From the NCBI GenBank assembly GCA_023374045.1, contig CM041783.1:125923503-125987502 (forward strand): a stretch of 64,000 bases of DNA, written 5' to 3'. Source of the DNA: Limonium bicolor (lineage: Eukaryota > Streptophyta > Magnoliopsida > Caryophyllales > Plumbaginaceae). Of the stretch, positions 13,431 through 25,345 are shown piece after piece (within the stretch, counting starts at the first letter, position 1; every line of letters starts with the position of its first letter). A program made the position numbers and the translations under genes. The notes below the pieces were generated by a model that saw only the letters and a program-made list of their open reading frames with translations, did not search any database and had not been told where the DNA came from.

Positions 13431-13649
13431 GACCTGGCGACAGAAAAGTTGGCGAGGTGATGGCAATAAATCCTCCTTTTGCGATGTCAACTTATTTTCG
13501 GGATCAACGAATGGTGGGCGAAGGCAATAAGTCCCCAAGGTTTTTACCAGGAGTTATCCCTGCACACCGGCTTGGGGGGCGATGGCAATAAGTCCACATT
13601 GGGTCCAGCCAGGAGCATTGGCACGGGTTTCGGTCCCCAGAAGCATCCG

Positions 13650-13706
13650 AGCATCATCATCAGCATGATCAACATTATCAGCATCATTAGCATCATCAAC
13701 ATCTCA
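13650..13706 (+). repeat. Imperfect CAT/ATC-type microsatellite
   Basis: Degenerate trinucleotide run (AGCATCATCATCAGCATG and similar). Confidence 0.85.
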
Positions 13707-13739
13707 GCATTCTTGCATTTGCATACCACCCAGTTATCA

Positions 13740-14150
13740 CACTTTAGGTTGTCAACGCCTTAGAATCGCTTGACACTATCTCATTTTCACACTTTAGGTT
13801 GTCAACGCCTTAGAATCGCTTGACATCATCACATTCATTATAGGTAGTCAACACCTTAGAATTGCTTGACATCATCACATTCATTATAGGTAGTCAACAC
13901 CTTAGAATCGCTTGACATCATCACATTCATTATAGGTAGTCAACACCTTAGAATCGCTTGACATCATCACATTCATTATAGGTAGTCAACACCTTAGAAT
14001 TGCTTGACATCATTACATTCATTATAGGTAGTCAACGCCTTAGAACCGCTTGACAACATCTCATTCATCATAGGTAGTCAACGCCTTAGAACCGCTTGAC
14101 AACATCTCATTCATTGTAGGTAGTCAGCGCCTTAGAATAGCTCGACACAA
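13740..14150 (+). repeat. Tandem array of about 46-bp units in element F
   Basis: About nine copies of a unit containing GGTAGTCAACACCTTAGAAT and a CGCTTGACATCATC segment. The unit includes GTCAACRCC...GCTTGAC half-sites. It ends about 100 bp before the polypurine tract. Confidence 0.88.
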
Positions 14151-14254
14151 CTTATCAGTTCTCTGATAACATGCAGGGTCTTGGAAACATTTGAAATTTT
14201 GGGGTATCACTCAGGCATCAACTAGCGTTCTCACTTTCATTACAAAGTCTAGTT

Positions 14255-14268
14255 GACGGGGGGCAATC
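14255..14268 (+). other. Polypurine tract of element F
   Basis: GACGGGGGGCAATC directly precedes the TG of the 3' LTR. Confidence 0.8.
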
Positions 14269-16054
14269 TGTTATACCCAAAATTTTGACCCCCTGGTTAG
14301 GGTCTACGTGGTACTGGCGTGTGTGAGAGGCATTTTAATCAAGCGGTGAGGGATCCCGGCCCGATCGGCACGTTCCATGGCATGGGGAGCAGCTTCGTCA
14401 CTTTCAGGGGCGTTTGGTAATCTTTAAAGGCTCCTAAGACCTCTTGTAAGCTTTCTCTCTCCTCCAAAGGATGCCCAAATCAGCTTGAAACGCTTTGATA
14501 TTTTAACCCATGATAGAGGATGACATTTTAAGCATAATGGCGTTGGAATTTTGATTTTTCGAATTTCCAATAATTTTCTAGCAATTTCTGACCGAATCTG
14601 ACGAGAAATTCAATTTAAAAATCCAATATTCAAAAAATTCGGTTCCACCTCAGAAAATTCATAATCCATCCTTGACACGTGGTTAAAATTTCACAGCAAA
14701 ATTCCTTTGGGAAGTCACTTAACTAAAATATCGAAAATCTTACTTTTACTAGATTTTCTTTATCTTTAAGAAAGTCTATATAAGGGGATAGGTTTTTGGA
14801 TAAAGGAAGGACCTCATATGCTCAAGAACCCTAGAGAGTCAGAAAACACAGCCTCCTCACTCTCTCACGTTTTCCAACACCCGGCCACCCAAATCATACC
14901 GAAAATCCCCCGAAATCACCATCTAAACACGTTTTCCAATCCCCAAAGTATCAATAGTCATCAAAACCCCACAAAAACACCACCAAAACGTGAAGAACAG
15001 CAAGAACAACCAACAACCAGAAGCTTGGGTTGAAATCCTCTCGGGTCTGCCATCAGCGGAGCACTCGACGAATCCCGGTGTGAAGAAACGTTGTGAATCC
15101 GAAGGTAAAACAGGTAGAAACTCCACTTCCCTAATTCCCCACGGTATTATCTGTCCTGCCTCAAAATTTGGGCTCAAACTAACCTTCGTACGCTTCTGTA
15201 TTGCTGTTTATTCAAGCTTCTGTCCAATAACTTGTTTACCAAGTTTCGTGCATAATTCGAATTCAAATTGAGAACTTTCGATCACTAACGCATTCTACAT
15301 CTTTCAGGCTACGCACCCATAAATTTGAGCCAAAAACACCTTCGGGAACAGCCTTAACGCCGCCGTCCAGGGGCGGTCCGCACCCACGGATGTCATGTCC
15401 GGGGTCCCGGACTCCTTGTCCGTAAGCCCGGACGCCCACGGACGGCGGCGAGTTTTTTAAATTTTAAAAAATTTAGGTTTTTCTAATAATGTCCGGGCCC
15501 ACGGACGGCCCGTCCGTGGCCCCGGACTTTACAATTTTCTGTTTTCTATTTAATTCGACTTTTATTTTTCATATAGGTTAACTAGGGTCCGTGGTCTCGG
15601 ACATTAGGTCCGTGGCCACGGACGGAAACAAAATTTGACCTAATTCTGCCTCCGAAACCCTAGTTTAGGTAATTTTAATTTCCACTTTAATTTTCTGTCA
15701 AAAATGCTAAAAAACACAAAAAAACAGAAGCGCGCACTTAGGTTAAAAAGCAACTTTGTAAAAAGCCGTAAATAAACTAAGTAGAGGAAAAACGACCTAG
15801 GAAGGGTAATGAAAGTAATTGAACCCTAATTAAGTCGAATATCGAGCCCCCGAACTCGAACTCTCCTTTCCTAATTTGATCTAGGTTAAAATTAGGTGGC
15901 AACTCATAATAGGTTCCAGTGAGCTAGCTTAGATTTTAATAATTATTGTTATATGACATAGTTATTAACCTTAGGTTATAAGTGGACCTAAAACCCGATT
16001 GGATCCTAATCAACTTTAATCAACATAGGATAGGGTTTAAAATCGAGGCTCACA
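14269..16054 (+). repeat. 3' LTR of element F
   Basis: 1786 bp, near-identical to the 5' LTR. It contains about 60 bp (around 14905-14965) missing from the 5' copy, where the sequence is flanked by short CACC/AAAAC repeats; this looks like a deletion in the 5' LTR. Confidence 0.9.
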
Positions 16055-16179
16055 GATACTTCTAGGCTAATCCATGAGATTGTATGATACTCCGAGAGAG
16101 GAGTGTTGGGAATTTGAGTAGTCTGGTAAAAACCGACAATGAGTATTTGAGGAGCTAAGTGTATTGCTCCGCTTGTATT

Positions 16180-16440
16180 TGTAAGCCTGGATGTGAGTCT
16201 TGTGTATGACTCTGCCCAGAGGCCTTGAGTAATGAGTATGTATGAGTAAGTATTGAGTATCGAGTAATGAGTATGTACGAGTATGTATTGGGTATGGAGT
16301 AATGAGTAAGCAAGAGTACAGTTAGGAGCATTGAGTAATGAGTATGTACGAGCAAAGTAGCGAGCAGTGAGTAAGGAGTAAGTATTAGTATAGTAACGAG
16401 TAAGGTAATGAGTGCAGTGTGAGTAAAGCAACAAGTAAGC
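16180..16440 (+). repeat. Degenerate GAGTA-rich low-complexity tract in family C LTR
   Basis: Loose repeats of GAGTAATGAGTATGTA-like sequence. The tract recurs in the other family C LTRs (about 45950-46140, and in reverse at 61010-61165). It yields long but meaningless minus-strand frames. Confidence 0.8.
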
Positions 16441-16626
16441 AAGATAAGCTTGGTGTAAGCCTTATGAACCCGAACGAGGAGAAAGAGAGCATCCTATTAA
16501 ACCGGATGAATGAATAACTAACATGAACAGTTGACTGACGAATTGTCGTCCCTCATAGGTATAGAATCTTGTGTAGGTATGTAAGTACTGTTGCTTGTGT
16601 ATGATGTTGTAGTAATGGTATGTATG

Positions 16627-16636
16627 TATAAATAAA
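16627..16636 (+). promoter_or_regulatory. TATA-like box, family C LTR
   Basis: TATAAATAAA lies just before the conserved ATGAACGCCATGTA block, 0.48 kb before the LTR end. The same arrangement is seen in families A and B. Confidence 0.5.
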
Positions 16637-17010
16637 ATGAACGCCATGTATATTCGACCAAAGTAGTCGGCGTACCCCGGTTAGCACGCGGGGTATGCAA
16701 ATTTCATATGCAGCAATTTGTTGAGCCCCTAGGGGCACCGTTTTTATTTATAGGTACTTCGAAGCTGACCACCGTTCGAGAGACGGGTTGCTGTATAAGC
16801 ATGGGTAGTCGAGTAATAGGAACTGTATTTGTATTGTAATGCAAAATTGTAAAGTCCAAATTGTATCAACAGTTTGAGGATTATAGTATTGAATTGGAGT
16901 TTGTATTTGGATTATGATTCGAGTATGTAATGGAAAGTAATGTATTGTGTAGAGTACTCGGTATATTCAAGTCATCAGACCGATAGTATGTGGTATTGTA
17001 ACTGGCCTTA

Positions 17011-17030
17011 TGAGTCACGTGGGTGACTTA
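17011..17030 (+). other. Conserved covarying LTR hairpin (family C copy)
   Basis: TGAGTCAC pairs with GTGACTTA around a GTGG loop, 90 nt before the LTR end. Confidence 0.55.
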
Positions 17031-17120
17031 GGGCATTGTACACCCACCGTTGTATGTAATATCCGCTGCAAAGGTAGGTAATTGTAAGGTTATGACGGGA
17101 TTAGCGGTAGGGGTGTTACA

Positions 17121-18745
17121 GGTTAGAAGCTGACTATTTAGCATAAACATAGTGTTAAGTTAGATTCATACACTAAACTAATGTTTAGAAGCTCATTTAC
17201 CAAGGTTTAGGATTATACCTCTTGAAAATGACTTTTAACATAGATTTTTCTCGTTGACTTGTCACGGAAGATTGGAGGAAAGTTTCTTAACTTTTTGACA
17301 TGCATTATACAGCAAGGAAAAGACATGGTTAAGTTCCAAACCTGAACTAAACAGAGGAAGTAATTATAAGCCTTTAAACATGGATTTTCAAGGAGAAATT
17401 ACCGTAGAATCACAAGGCTTTCCCAGGGCAGAACTCAGCCTATTTTTTTGAAGGCATGAAGAGTGTTAAACCTAATCTAAATATATGCCAAGAAGTCTTA
17501 TTAAAACACAAAGGGAATTTATAGAACACTTACCCTTTGAAAACTCCTTAAGAGAAAATTTTGGATGATTTTCGGCCACCCCTTTGAATCTTTGAAGGAG
17601 TTTATGTTCTAGCATGCAAGGGGAAGGGAATGAGTGGAATAACTCAGAGAAACCAACCATTAAAAGAGTAGAAGTGGAAGTAGGAGCATAAAGCACAATT
17701 TTACCTTAGAAGACGATTTTTGTCTTCTATGCTCCCAAACCTTATTTCAGCTGATTTCTATCCCCTTCTTGCAAGATGAACTCGGCCTAGATTAGTGGTG
17801 GGAATGAGTTGAATGTTAGCTCATTGGATAGGTATTGAAAAGAGGAAGAGAATGAGCTATCATGTGCCTTAAGAGCTTACCTTATGCCATGGGAGTTGGT
17901 TTTCTTCCAACCTTGCTCTAGGCTCAAAAGATGCAGTAAAATGGAGAAGGAAGGGAGTGCTCTCGGCTGGGAATGGGAGAGAGAAGGAAAAGGAGTGTAA
18001 TTTGACTTATTAAGTCCAAATGGCAAGGCATGGGTCAAGAATAGTTAGTTGGTGACTAAGCATGCTTTAGATATTTTGGAACAAAACTAGCAAGGTGGCA
18101 TCCACCAAATCAGCCATTACCGCCCAAATATTCCAAGGAGGGGTAAATGTGTCTTTTTGCTTCATTTGTCATATTATGACTTATATGTTGTACACTTGGA
18201 CTTATATCATGTGTTAATATTTTACCAACATGATTCCTTTGTCATAAAATGTATAAATTTGTATTTGTCTGTGATTGGTATGCTTTACTATTCATTATGA
18301 CTAGTAAAAATGTATACTTTAATTCACCTTTGATATTGATGTTCTTTTTGTACATATTGTGTATCTTGGATTTGTTTTATGTGTTAACATGTGTAACACA
18401 TGTTATTTGATGTCCTAAGGTGTATACACTTGTGTTCCAAGTACTATTTTACTTACACGTCATTATGACTTCTTAAGGTACATTTTACCTTAAGTGTTTG
18501 TGTTATTTGTTCATGAAATAATGTATAACATGATAAACCAACTTGTAAGTTGATTTTCTTCCTTTATTATGCTCCACTTATGTCCATGTGCTTGTATAAG
18601 GTTTAGTGACCTTCATGGAGTATATATATTTATTTATATAAGTGTGCTAGGAGTTTTCATAGTTCATAATTTAATTAAGGATCATTAGCCTTCCTAATTC
18701 ATTAATTTCCTTTAAATTAGGTTTATGAACCTCTAGGGTATTTCA
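17121..18745 (-). repeat. LTR-like sequence, minus strand (unassigned family)
   Basis: Read on the minus strand it begins TGAAATACCCTAGAGG at 18745, the start signature shared by the LTR families here, then becomes AT-rich and polypyrimidine-rich like the U3 parts of the others. It is interrupted at 17121 by the family C solo LTR. The 43 bp at 5804-5846 may be its continuation. No open frame has a recognisable domain. Confidence 0.45.
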
Positions 18746-20922
18746 CCTGTGATCAGTCGATAATCGAGGAATTAAGTGTAAATAGCGACCGGTTGCTTGT
18801 GACCGGTCAGTAATCAAGGAATTAAGTGTAAATAGCGATTGGGCGCCTACGCCCAGTCAAGTAGATAGAAACAAAGTTATAGAAACCGGGAGTTACGTTA
18901 AAATGCAACAGTTAAGGTGGAAGTCTGGCAGTTAAACAAATTGACAAGCTGGCAGTTCTAGAAGATGTAGAAAAGTACTATAAATAGGGTTTGCACCTCC
19001 ATGAAATAAGACACGCTATCTTTATGGATTGAATTCCTTACTATTCTATCTCTCTCCTCATTGCAAAGTTCTTTCTAAGTGTGATCCCATCTGTAACAAG
19101 GTAATTCATTGAGTACTCTGACGACAAACCATAGATCGAAGGGAGGTTAGTGATTAGATTGTTAGGGAAAGAAATTCGACCTTTTCACATCTATACTTAT
19201 GTCATCTACAATAAGGAAAATGGATTTCACCCGCTAACAAATATTTTTTATTACATTCTGCTCACACTCTTTTGTTCACCTAAGGTCTTTTGCAATGGAA
19301 TTCCTTAACTAAGAACTTCTCTCACATCTTCTCTCCTCTACCTCATCATTTTTTTCCATTATACCACTATGGAAGGAATTCACACCATTATGAATGCCTT
19401 TAGTATTCAAGACTTAATACACCATGTACCAATATAAACATATATTGTGCACTTATATGACGCTAGAATAATAGTATACATTGCTCAGTTAACCTAATTT
19501 GACGGACTAAATCATAATAGCTCTGTCCTGCCTTGATTGCCTTGTTTACTATTTAGACATGTTGTTGACTTCAACTTCTAACATATAAGTTAAAACAATT
19601 TTATTACTCTAAGTTATGCAATTGAATCCTAGTTTGATAAACTATACCTTGACAACTTTAGTTTTATAAAATAATTTTATCTTGTTTGTAAAATATTGAA
19701 GTTAAAAAATGTGTCAGAAAGCAAACATAACAATCGTTGAGATGTAGGTGTAATATAACAACAAATTTTACATATGTACACAAATCAAAACTATCATCAC
19801 GACAAATTTCTCTCTTTGGTAAGAGTAGTGTCTCTCCTAATTAGCGAGAGGTTTTAGTTCATTACAACCCTTTGAATGCCATTCTTAGGTTTTTGTTCTT
19901 TTGGCAGCCTTGTCAGGTTCTTTAATATGAGTTTATTACTCTTATTCATCCTCAACTACCTCAAAACTCCAAAGTTCAAGATTATTTTGGACGCTTGATC
20001 CTAAACGGTGCTCTTAGGATATGAATATCAGGGTAATTATGTTTGCATGAAAGAGTGGATCTAAGAGTTTCTTCTTCCTATTTCTGGGTTTCTTGGAAAC
20101 CCTTTCATATTCCCTCCTCTTGATCCCTATCTCTTCTCTCCCTCTATTTTTTTTTCATTTGAGCTATGAGGAATCATCTACACATGGTTCTGTATGGGTG
20201 AAATCGTATTACAGCAAGTGTACTGGTCTGTCATAGTAAGTTTTCATAGGTAGTATTCCCTAGGATATCATTCCAAAGGAGGTGTCTAGTTTGAGTCTTT
20301 AATCTAACTAACTAATAAACTAAGGAAAAATAACAACAATAATTTGGGGGTTTGAATGTAGAAAATAAATAAACTAAAATATAAACAATAAAATGATGAT
20401 CTTCTAAACAAATCTAAAAGGTTAATCCTGGTTTACTACTCCTCCTAAATCCAAGGTTACATTATCTTTGTGGTTCTACCAGTTTTAATCTGATTAAAGT
20501 TTTGTTCTTTGTTTATATTAATTCTCTGATGGTCTGGCTAATGATTAGAGATTACTAGTTTGTCTACTTACAAGTGAGAACAGCGGCATTCAATAGACTA
20601 CAGGAACAAAACTAGTTAATTTGGAGACGGCTATTCCTCTAAAACATTAACTGATTATCTAACTTGCTTGTGCTTAAAGCTGTTAGCAATTAGGAAATTC
20701 ATAACGAGAGTTGGGGTTTGGTGATTGTTAGTTAGATTTTACCGAGTGGGAGACCGGACGTGAAATAATTTGATATAGGATTTTAATCTAGAATTTGGTA
20801 AACACATTGAGAAGGGAACCGACAATTAGGAGGAGTAGTAAACCGAGATTTCTCCCAATAATTATCAAGAAAACCAACACTTTCCTTTCTGCAGTTATTG
20901 TTGTTGTTATTATTTATTTTTA
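18746..20922. other. Non-coding DNA, possible degenerate LTR or promoter fragment
   Basis: No coding region is seen. At 18755-18850 a unit of about 40 bp (AGGAATTAAGTGTAAATAGC) occurs twice, each followed by a short palindrome (GACCGG...CCGGTC, then TGGGCGCCTACGCCCA). A good TATA box, CTATAAATAGG, stands at 18978-18988 and is followed by pyrimidine-rich DNA, as in a retroelement LTR, but neither LTR end nor primer site could be found. Around 20230 and 21560 are the words TATTCCCTAGG and CCTAGGGAATA, an inverted pair flanking the MITE region. Confidence 0.4.
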
Positions 20923-21426
20923 GAGTAAATTACTTAAAACCCCCTTGAGGATTGGGCATAATACAGTTAACCCCCCTGTGTTTATCATAATTATTGGTAA
21001 CCACCTTGAGGTTATAGTATCTTTGACTATGAGCTCCCGAACTATAACTCTATTATCAAAACGCTAACCATGTGCTAACCCATCAACTTATTCAAATTAT
21101 TAATGACATGCTGGACAAAGAACACTACATAATCAACATTCTTATTGTCCGAAAAATGTCAACCTTACCTCAAAAATGCATCTGAATTGGGATGAGGGAG
21201 AGTTAAACGATGTTGAGTAAGCAATTTTGTTGTCCTGGTTTGCATTAATAATGTGATTAAGCTGATGGGCTAACATGTAGTTATCATTTTGATAAAAAAA
21301 ATTATAGTTCAGGGGCTCATAGTCAGAGATACCGTAACCTCAAGGTGGTTACCAATAATTATGATAAACACAAGGGGGTTAACTGTATTATTCCCATTCC
21401 TGAAGGGGGTTCTGAGTAATTTACTC
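20923..21426. mobile_element. Foldback MITE with about 175-bp terminal inverted repeats
   Basis: The left arm starts GAGTAAATTACTTAAAACCC and the right arm, read in reverse, GAGTAAATTACTCAGAACCC. The arms match with few differences for about 175 bp, including CAGTTAACCCCC, TTTATCATAATTATTGGTAA and CCACCTTGAGGTTA. The centre (about 150 bp) is AT-rich and non-coding. Flanks TTTATTTT (20913-20920 and 21427-21434) could be an 8-9 bp target duplication, but they are low complexity. Long inverted repeats suggest a Mutator- or hAT-type non-autonomous element; the superfamily is not decided. Frames at 21289-21522 are products of the right arm. Confidence 0.75.
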
Positions 21427-24099
21427 TTTATTTTACTTAATTTTAGAATTATAATTTCATCAATTAAACCCCTCAATTTCCTGTTTTCTGATTTCTTCAA
21501 TTTAATAGTTGTTTTAGATTGAGATTAGACTAGACACTGCCTCCTTGGTTCGATAACCTAGGGAATACTTTCTAGGAAAACTTGTTACAAAGACAGGTAC
21601 TGAAATACCCCAAACCTTGATATGTTGTTTAAATATTAAACTATGGAATATTAAGCCTAAAAAGTTCCTTAGAAACATTAGTGAACAATTTAAACCATAG
21701 TAAACACAATAAAGTACCATTAAGACAGTTTGAGCAAAAACATACTCTAAGCTTGGAATGAACTTGGCTAGGACACAAAGATCCTACCAAGACTTTATTA
21801 ACATGAAATTATGATTTTCTAAGGCTAATTAAGTCCTTAAGAAATATTGGAAGACAATTTAAACCAAAGAAAACACAAGAAAACACCATAAAGTCAATTT
21901 AAGCAAATACTTGCTCTAGACTTGGTGTAACCTTGTATAGGACCTAAAGGTCATTCCTAGACCTTATTAACATGCCAATGAACATGTTAAATCAATTCCC
22001 AAAGATAACCAAGCTCAAAACAAGTTCAAACACAAATTGTGCTTTAAGGAGTCTTAAAGCACATTTTTGAAAAATTGTGTTAGAAATGGGTTTTGAGTGG
22101 CTAAATACCCATCATTACACCTTAATCAATATGTGTAGTACTTAGTATCACATTAGGAAGCCTAAATCAATGGGAAACCAAAAATTTCACAAATATGTGC
22201 ACTAATTAGTGAATAGTGCTCAAATAGTGCTAGCTTTGACATAAGTCAACTAAGTTTAATTAAATGGTCAACAAATGCCACAAAATATCTTATAATGTGA
22301 AGGGGGCCGGTTTTCTATGTGGTGAGTCATCACCACTTGCTAGCTAATTAAAGGAAAGGAGGGAAAAAAGTAAAGAAAAAAGGGAATTACCTTTATAACA
22401 TAAAATATCTAAACAAAAGCATACCTCTCACCTCCTTTCTTCATTTCCTCCATTCCCCACCGTATTCTTCATCTTCTCCCAACTCCAAAACCGTTCTCCT
22501 ACAGTACCACTCCATTCTTCATCTTCATTTGCTTGTAACTTCCAACTCCATGCTCCAAATTCAATTTCAAGACTACCTTTGTCTTAGTTGGAGCAAGCTC
22601 TTCATTTCTATATTTTAAAATCATTAAAAGCTAAAGTTTGATTCCATGGAGAATCTCCATTGAGGGAGGAAAAGCTCATCTTTTTATACCTTGTCATTCT
22701 CCTTTGTTTCAAGGTAAGGAAAATCAAAGAAAATCAATGTTTCCTTTCATTTTCATATATGGCCAAAAAATCACCTCTTAATGGTGCATTATCTTGTTCT
22801 TCGTTTAGCTTGATTCAAACTTCAATGGACTAGGAGGAGTCCTCTCTTGATTCTAAATCAAGCTCTCTTTCAAATTCCAAGGTAAACATCCCATTTAGTG
22901 TTTAAAACACTTGTGTAAATCTAGGGTTTATTTATGAGTTTAAGTATGAAACTTAATGCTCATTACCCTTATATGTTTATTGGTTGGAAGATTGACAAGT
23001 GATAAATGCTCCTTGCCGATTTTCAATCAAGAAAGAACAAGAGAAAACAAGTGAGAAAATCTTGAAGAGAAGAGGTAAATGACCTCTCTTGTTGTAGTCT
23101 TTGTGCTTTACGAAAATGAGCTTAAATTGCCTTATAAAATAACCTAAAGAGCCAAAGGGAAATGAGATAGAAAACTATCCACAAAGAGGTTATTTAGGGC
23201 ATATGTGATGTTGTGTGTATTTGCAGGTTAAAGGAAATTATTATGTGGGAAATTCAGTGTTTAAGATTAATGCAATTAAAGGGCCTGAGAGCCATGTTAT
23301 TTAACGGCCTAAGTGCCAAGCAATTTATGTTATTTCATCGTATTGTGATGTAGTGTAGTTTAAGGTTTAGTTGTGCGTAAAGAACATTTCTTGTGTGGAT
23401 GAATGTTCTTGATTGTTTAAAGGTGAAAAACTATGTGTTTAAGTGTAAGAAAGTGCTAGAGGAACTATGTCAAAATTTGGTGGGTAAGTAAGGAATCTTA
23501 GGTATATAAATGAAGTTTAGTGACCTAGGTTGTACTAGGAAGTGTTAAGGGTTGATTTGGTGAAAGAAATGGGAATTAAAGTGTTTATAAACATTTAAAT
23601 GACTTAAGGTGTTCTTGAGGGTTTAAAATGACTTAGGCATTGTCTTGGAGAATTTAGAGTTCAAATGGGTGAATTTGATACACCAAGGTCATGGTAGGAG
23701 TGTGGAAAAGTCTTGTGAAAATGTTGGTAATCAAAGGAAGATTAATGCTTTGTGAAGGTCGAAGTGTGAACCTGTGGAAAAAGAGAAGGAGTTTGTGTAA
23801 TGGAAGTGTTGGGGAGAAATAATGCTTTTGGAGTAGTTGTAATGTTTGAGAGGTAACATTTTGGTTAGTTGGAGTTGAAGGCGTGAAACTACCACTTGGA
23901 AACCTAAGGGAAATATTACAAGTGTTAAGAAGTTTTACAAGAAATTGAGTAAAAAGTTTAGACAAGGAATTAGGCAAGTTTAAGATGTTATTTTGGTGTT
24001 AGAATATACCTAAGCACATGTGTGAAGTTTGGGTAAACAATGGGTGAAGGAACAAGTAGGACAAAGCTTGAAAATGGCAAGTTTCAAATTCTGTAGCTT

Positions 24100-24283
24100 T
24101 GGTCCGGGACTTAAGTCCAGGGACAAGTCCCGGACCATACACAAAAAAGGGCCGTTAGTTAGTCAAACACATTGGTCTGGGACTTAGCTTGAGTACAAAG
24201 TCCCGGACCACCCTGTAAAATCACCAGAGAGTTTGTTTATGTGTTGGTCCGGGACCTAAGGTAAGGACCAAGTCCCGGACCAC
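24100..24283 (+). repeat. Three-unit palindromic GGTCCGGGAC array in LTR E
   Basis: Three units of about 40 bp, each TGGTCCGGGACTT...AAGTCCCGGACCA, separated by unrelated sequence. Almost the same unit occurs in the family C solo LTR at 44538. Confidence 0.8.
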
Positions 24284-24380
24284 TCTAAAAATGGTGTTTA
24301 AGGTTGGAAAATGATATGTAATGATGGGATTGATAGGTAATGATGTTATAATGTTGTTTAATACATGTTAGGTGAGTTAT

Positions 24381-25345
24381 AATGACAAGTAAGAGGGTAA
24401 AAGTTGTGGTTAAATGTGAAGTAAAGCAAGTTAATAATGTGAAGTTATTTAACTAGTCAATGGGGTAAGTACGGTAATTAACCGACGTTACTAATTGTGT
24501 ATAGGAGCTGCATTCGGTGGTCAACGAACACAGCAGGGACCAAGGTGTGGTTTTCTTACAACCTGTGTTCTACCGGATTACACCGGCTTGTATGCCAACC
24601 TGTTTTTCTGTGTGTTTGCCACCTTGCAAGAATAAGCATGAAATGAGATTACAGTAATTCATTTATGTGGCGTATTTAGTTCCGACACCATTTAACCTCG
24701 AAAGTGTTAAACCATAGCTAACCGACTCTAGGATCACATAAGAGATCGGTATTCAGATTTAACGACCCAACCTACGGGAACGTTCAAACTACGGCTATCT
24801 GTGTGTTAGTTGTGTATTGTTATTGTGTAAGTGTGTTTACCTCCCTTGTGTGTTTAACCAAATGACAAGTAAGAGGGTAAAAGTTGTGGTTAAATGTGAA
24901 GTAAAACAAGTTAATAATGTGAAGTGATTTAACAAGTCAATGGGGTAAGTACGGTAATTAACCGACGTTACTAATTGTGTATAGGAGCTGCATTAGGTGG
25001 TCAACGAACGCAGCAGGGACCAAGGTATGGTTTTCTTGCAACCTGTGTTCTTCCGGATTACACCGGTTGGTATGCCAACCTGTTTTTCTGTGTGTTTTCC
25101 ACCTTGCAAGAATAAGCATGAAATGAGTTTACAATAATTCATTTATGTGGCGCATTTAGTTCCAATACCATTTAACCTCGAAAGTGTTAAACCATAGCTA
25201 ACCGACACTAGGATCACATAAGAAATCGGTATTCGGATTTAACGACCCAACCTACGGGAACGTTCTAACTACGGCTATCCGTGTGTTAGTTGTGTATTGT
25301 TATTGTGTGAAAGTGTGTTTACCTCCCTTGTGTGTTTAACCAAAT
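24381..25345 (+). repeat. Tandem duplication of about 480 bp in LTR E
   Basis: Copies 24381-24860 and 24861-25345 both start AATGACAAGTAAGAGGG and include the TACACCGG block; they differ at only about a dozen positions. Confidence 0.9.

Larger units (their letters stand above)
7447..16054 (+). mobile_element. Element F: non-autonomous Tat/Ogre-like LTR element
   Basis: An 8.6-kb element bounded by direct LTRs (7447-9184 and 14269-16054) and a perfect 5-bp target duplication GATAC (7442-7446 and 16055-16059). LTRs start TGTTATACCC and end CTCACA. The primer site TGGCGACTCTGCTGGGGA starts at 9188 and the polypurine tract ACGGGGGGCAATC abuts the 3' LTR. This primer-site sequence is characteristic of Tat/Ogre elements, which use tRNA-Arg (family knowledge). 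The 5.1-kb internal region holds tandem repeats and no frame above about 106 aa, and no gag, protease, RT or integrase motif. It must therefore have been mobilised in trans. It sits inside the family C solo LTR. Confidence 0.88.
5847..17120 (+). mobile_element. Family C solo LTR, interrupted by element F
   Basis: The LTR starts with TGAAATACCCC at 5847 and ends with GGGGTGTTACA at 17120. It is split by element F (7447-16054); the LTR itself is about 2.7 kb in its two pieces. It matches the solo LTR at 42525 (same start, same 'aaaagcg...aaaacgct' motifs, same terminal module) but is shorter. No primer-binding site or gag-pol follows, so it is a solo LTR. Flanks GGTTT (5841-5845) and GGTTA (17121-17125) are at best an imperfect target duplication. 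Confidence 0.8.

Noticed and set aside
16006..16442. Minus-strand frames of 95-142 codons rich in Y, T, L and S.
   Set aside because: Product of the GAGTA low-complexity tract; composition follows the repeat.
18978..18988. TATA box as promoter of a host gene.
   Set aside because: No open frame or exon-like conservation follows for over 1.5 kb; more likely a decayed LTR.
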